Shown here in pieces: positions 5,578 through 5,991 of a stretch of 5,991 nt of DNA; position 1 is the stretch's first letter, and each line of letters opens with the position of its first letter. The notes beneath the pieces were generated by a model. That model searched no databases, was not told where the DNA came from, and worked only from the letters and a program-made list of their open reading frames with translations. The translations under genes were made by a program, and so were the position numbers. This stretch comes from Clostridiales bacterium (GTDB lineage: Bacteria; Bacillota; Clostridia; Lachnospirales; WRAX01), in assembly GCA_031271375.1 (NCBI GenBank), contig JAISVU010000352.1:1-5991 (forward strand). Reading direction: 5' to 3'.

Positions 5578-5991
5578 TTAAAGCCCGATATTGGCCTTCA
5601 TTTCCGCCAGCAGGTCAACGCCGTTCACTTTATGAATTGGTGTAAAGGGATCCCACTGCAGTATCTCGTCGCCGTCAAGGAAATGCTGACAGTAGTAAGC
5701 CTGTATCTCCACGCTGGCGTCGCTGGAGGCCTTCTGCTCGGCCTTGCCGGGGTCGCTCTTGGTTATCGGGCCCTTGATGACCCAGCGGTCAGGCACGTTT
5801 TCAATCGCATGGGTGTCGGGGTTCGTTACGGCAAGGTCTCGCCGCAAGTCAAGGGTGATTGTGCCTACGCCCAGCTGAAAGAACCGCACGGCCTTGTCGT
5901 ATATATGCGGAATGCTGATCGCGACCGGACGCGGCTGCATCATGCCGTGGGCAGGCACGTTTATCTCGCCGCCGACGCCCGCGCCGCTGAA
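5578..5991 (-). CDS. Phage major tail tube protein (P2 FII-like), C-terminal part, 5' end outside window
   Basis: Forms the inner tube of a contractile tail, as stacked hexameric rings through which DNA passes. The frame is open to the window edge. A GTG exists at 5958, but 11 upstream in-frame codons read FSGAGVGGEIN, which matches the SGAG-x-GEI-(D/N)-xP opening typical of this family, so the true start lies beyond 5991 and only a few residues are probably missing. The C-terminus carries the family's closing pattern: a YYxxxxDGDEIL strand, then HKVNGVDLLAEMKANIGL, like the VNG-x-DYLAD-x-R-x-ALGL ending of Gram-positive P2-type tubes. The stop is TAA, and the chaperone gene begins 11 bases downstream, as expected for tube-chaperone-tape gene order. 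Assignment rests on remembered family patterns and gene order. It could equally be the tube of a tailocin. Confidence 0.85.
   Translation of the reverse strand, partial: FSGAGVGGEINVPAHGMMQPRPVAISIPHIYDKAVRFFQLGVGTITLDLRRDLAVTNPDTHAIENVPDRWVIKGPITKSDPGKAEQKASSDASVEIQAYYCQHFLDGDEILQWDPFTPIHKVNGVDLLAEMKANIGL

Noticed and set aside
1..5991. A novel defence, anti-phage or cargo system hidden in the tail operon
   Set aside because: Every minus-strand interval is filled by recognisable tail genes with gaps of at most about 11 bases. No extra cargo gene, toxin pair, CRISPR array or RNA gene was seen.

Overview
The window is a dense stretch of a contractile-tail (myovirus-like, P2/Mu-type) morphogenesis operon, read entirely from the minus strand. 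By eye the GC content is in the mid-50s percent, Shine-Dalgarno sites are strong (GGAGG type), and most genes touch or overlap. The protein types (a tail tube ending in a KVNGVDLL-like motif, a Mu gp41/P2 gpE-type chaperone, a TP901-type tape measure, a LysM-like X protein, a gpD hub and a gpV baseplate protein) resemble prophage tail modules of Bacillota and related bacteria. No host gene is present, so the host cannot be fixed, and a complete prophage cannot be told from a phage-tail-like bacteriocin.

Layout in transcription order (right to left): the C-terminal part of the tail tube protein (5991-5578); tail assembly chaperone ORF1 (5566-5150); a second chaperone frame without a good start of its own (open 5204-4956), apparently reached by a -1 ribosomal frameshift at a TTTT run followed by a 12-bp perfect hairpin; the 1071-residue tape measure protein (GTG start 4975, end 1760); tail protein X (1760-1551); the hub protein gpD, cut by one in-frame TAA into a 67-residue N-terminal piece (1551-1348) and a 366-residue C-terminal piece (1347-247); and the N-terminus of a gpV-like baseplate/spike protein (about 245-1, running off the window), which lacks any ATG, GTG or TTG start.

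Together these genes would make the inner tail. Chaperones ORF1 and the ORF1+ORF2 fusion coat the tape measure, tube subunits polymerise around it, and X, D and V form the tail-tip hub and spike. No RNA genes, CRISPR arrays, insertion sequences, promoters or terminators were recognised, and there is no gene-free gap over about 15 bases. The points most worth attention are the frameshift signal, the split gpD with a TAA-ATG junction inside an apparent loop insertion, and the missing canonical start of gpV. The last two lie in neighbouring genes and could be either unusual translation signals or early decay of a resident prophage.
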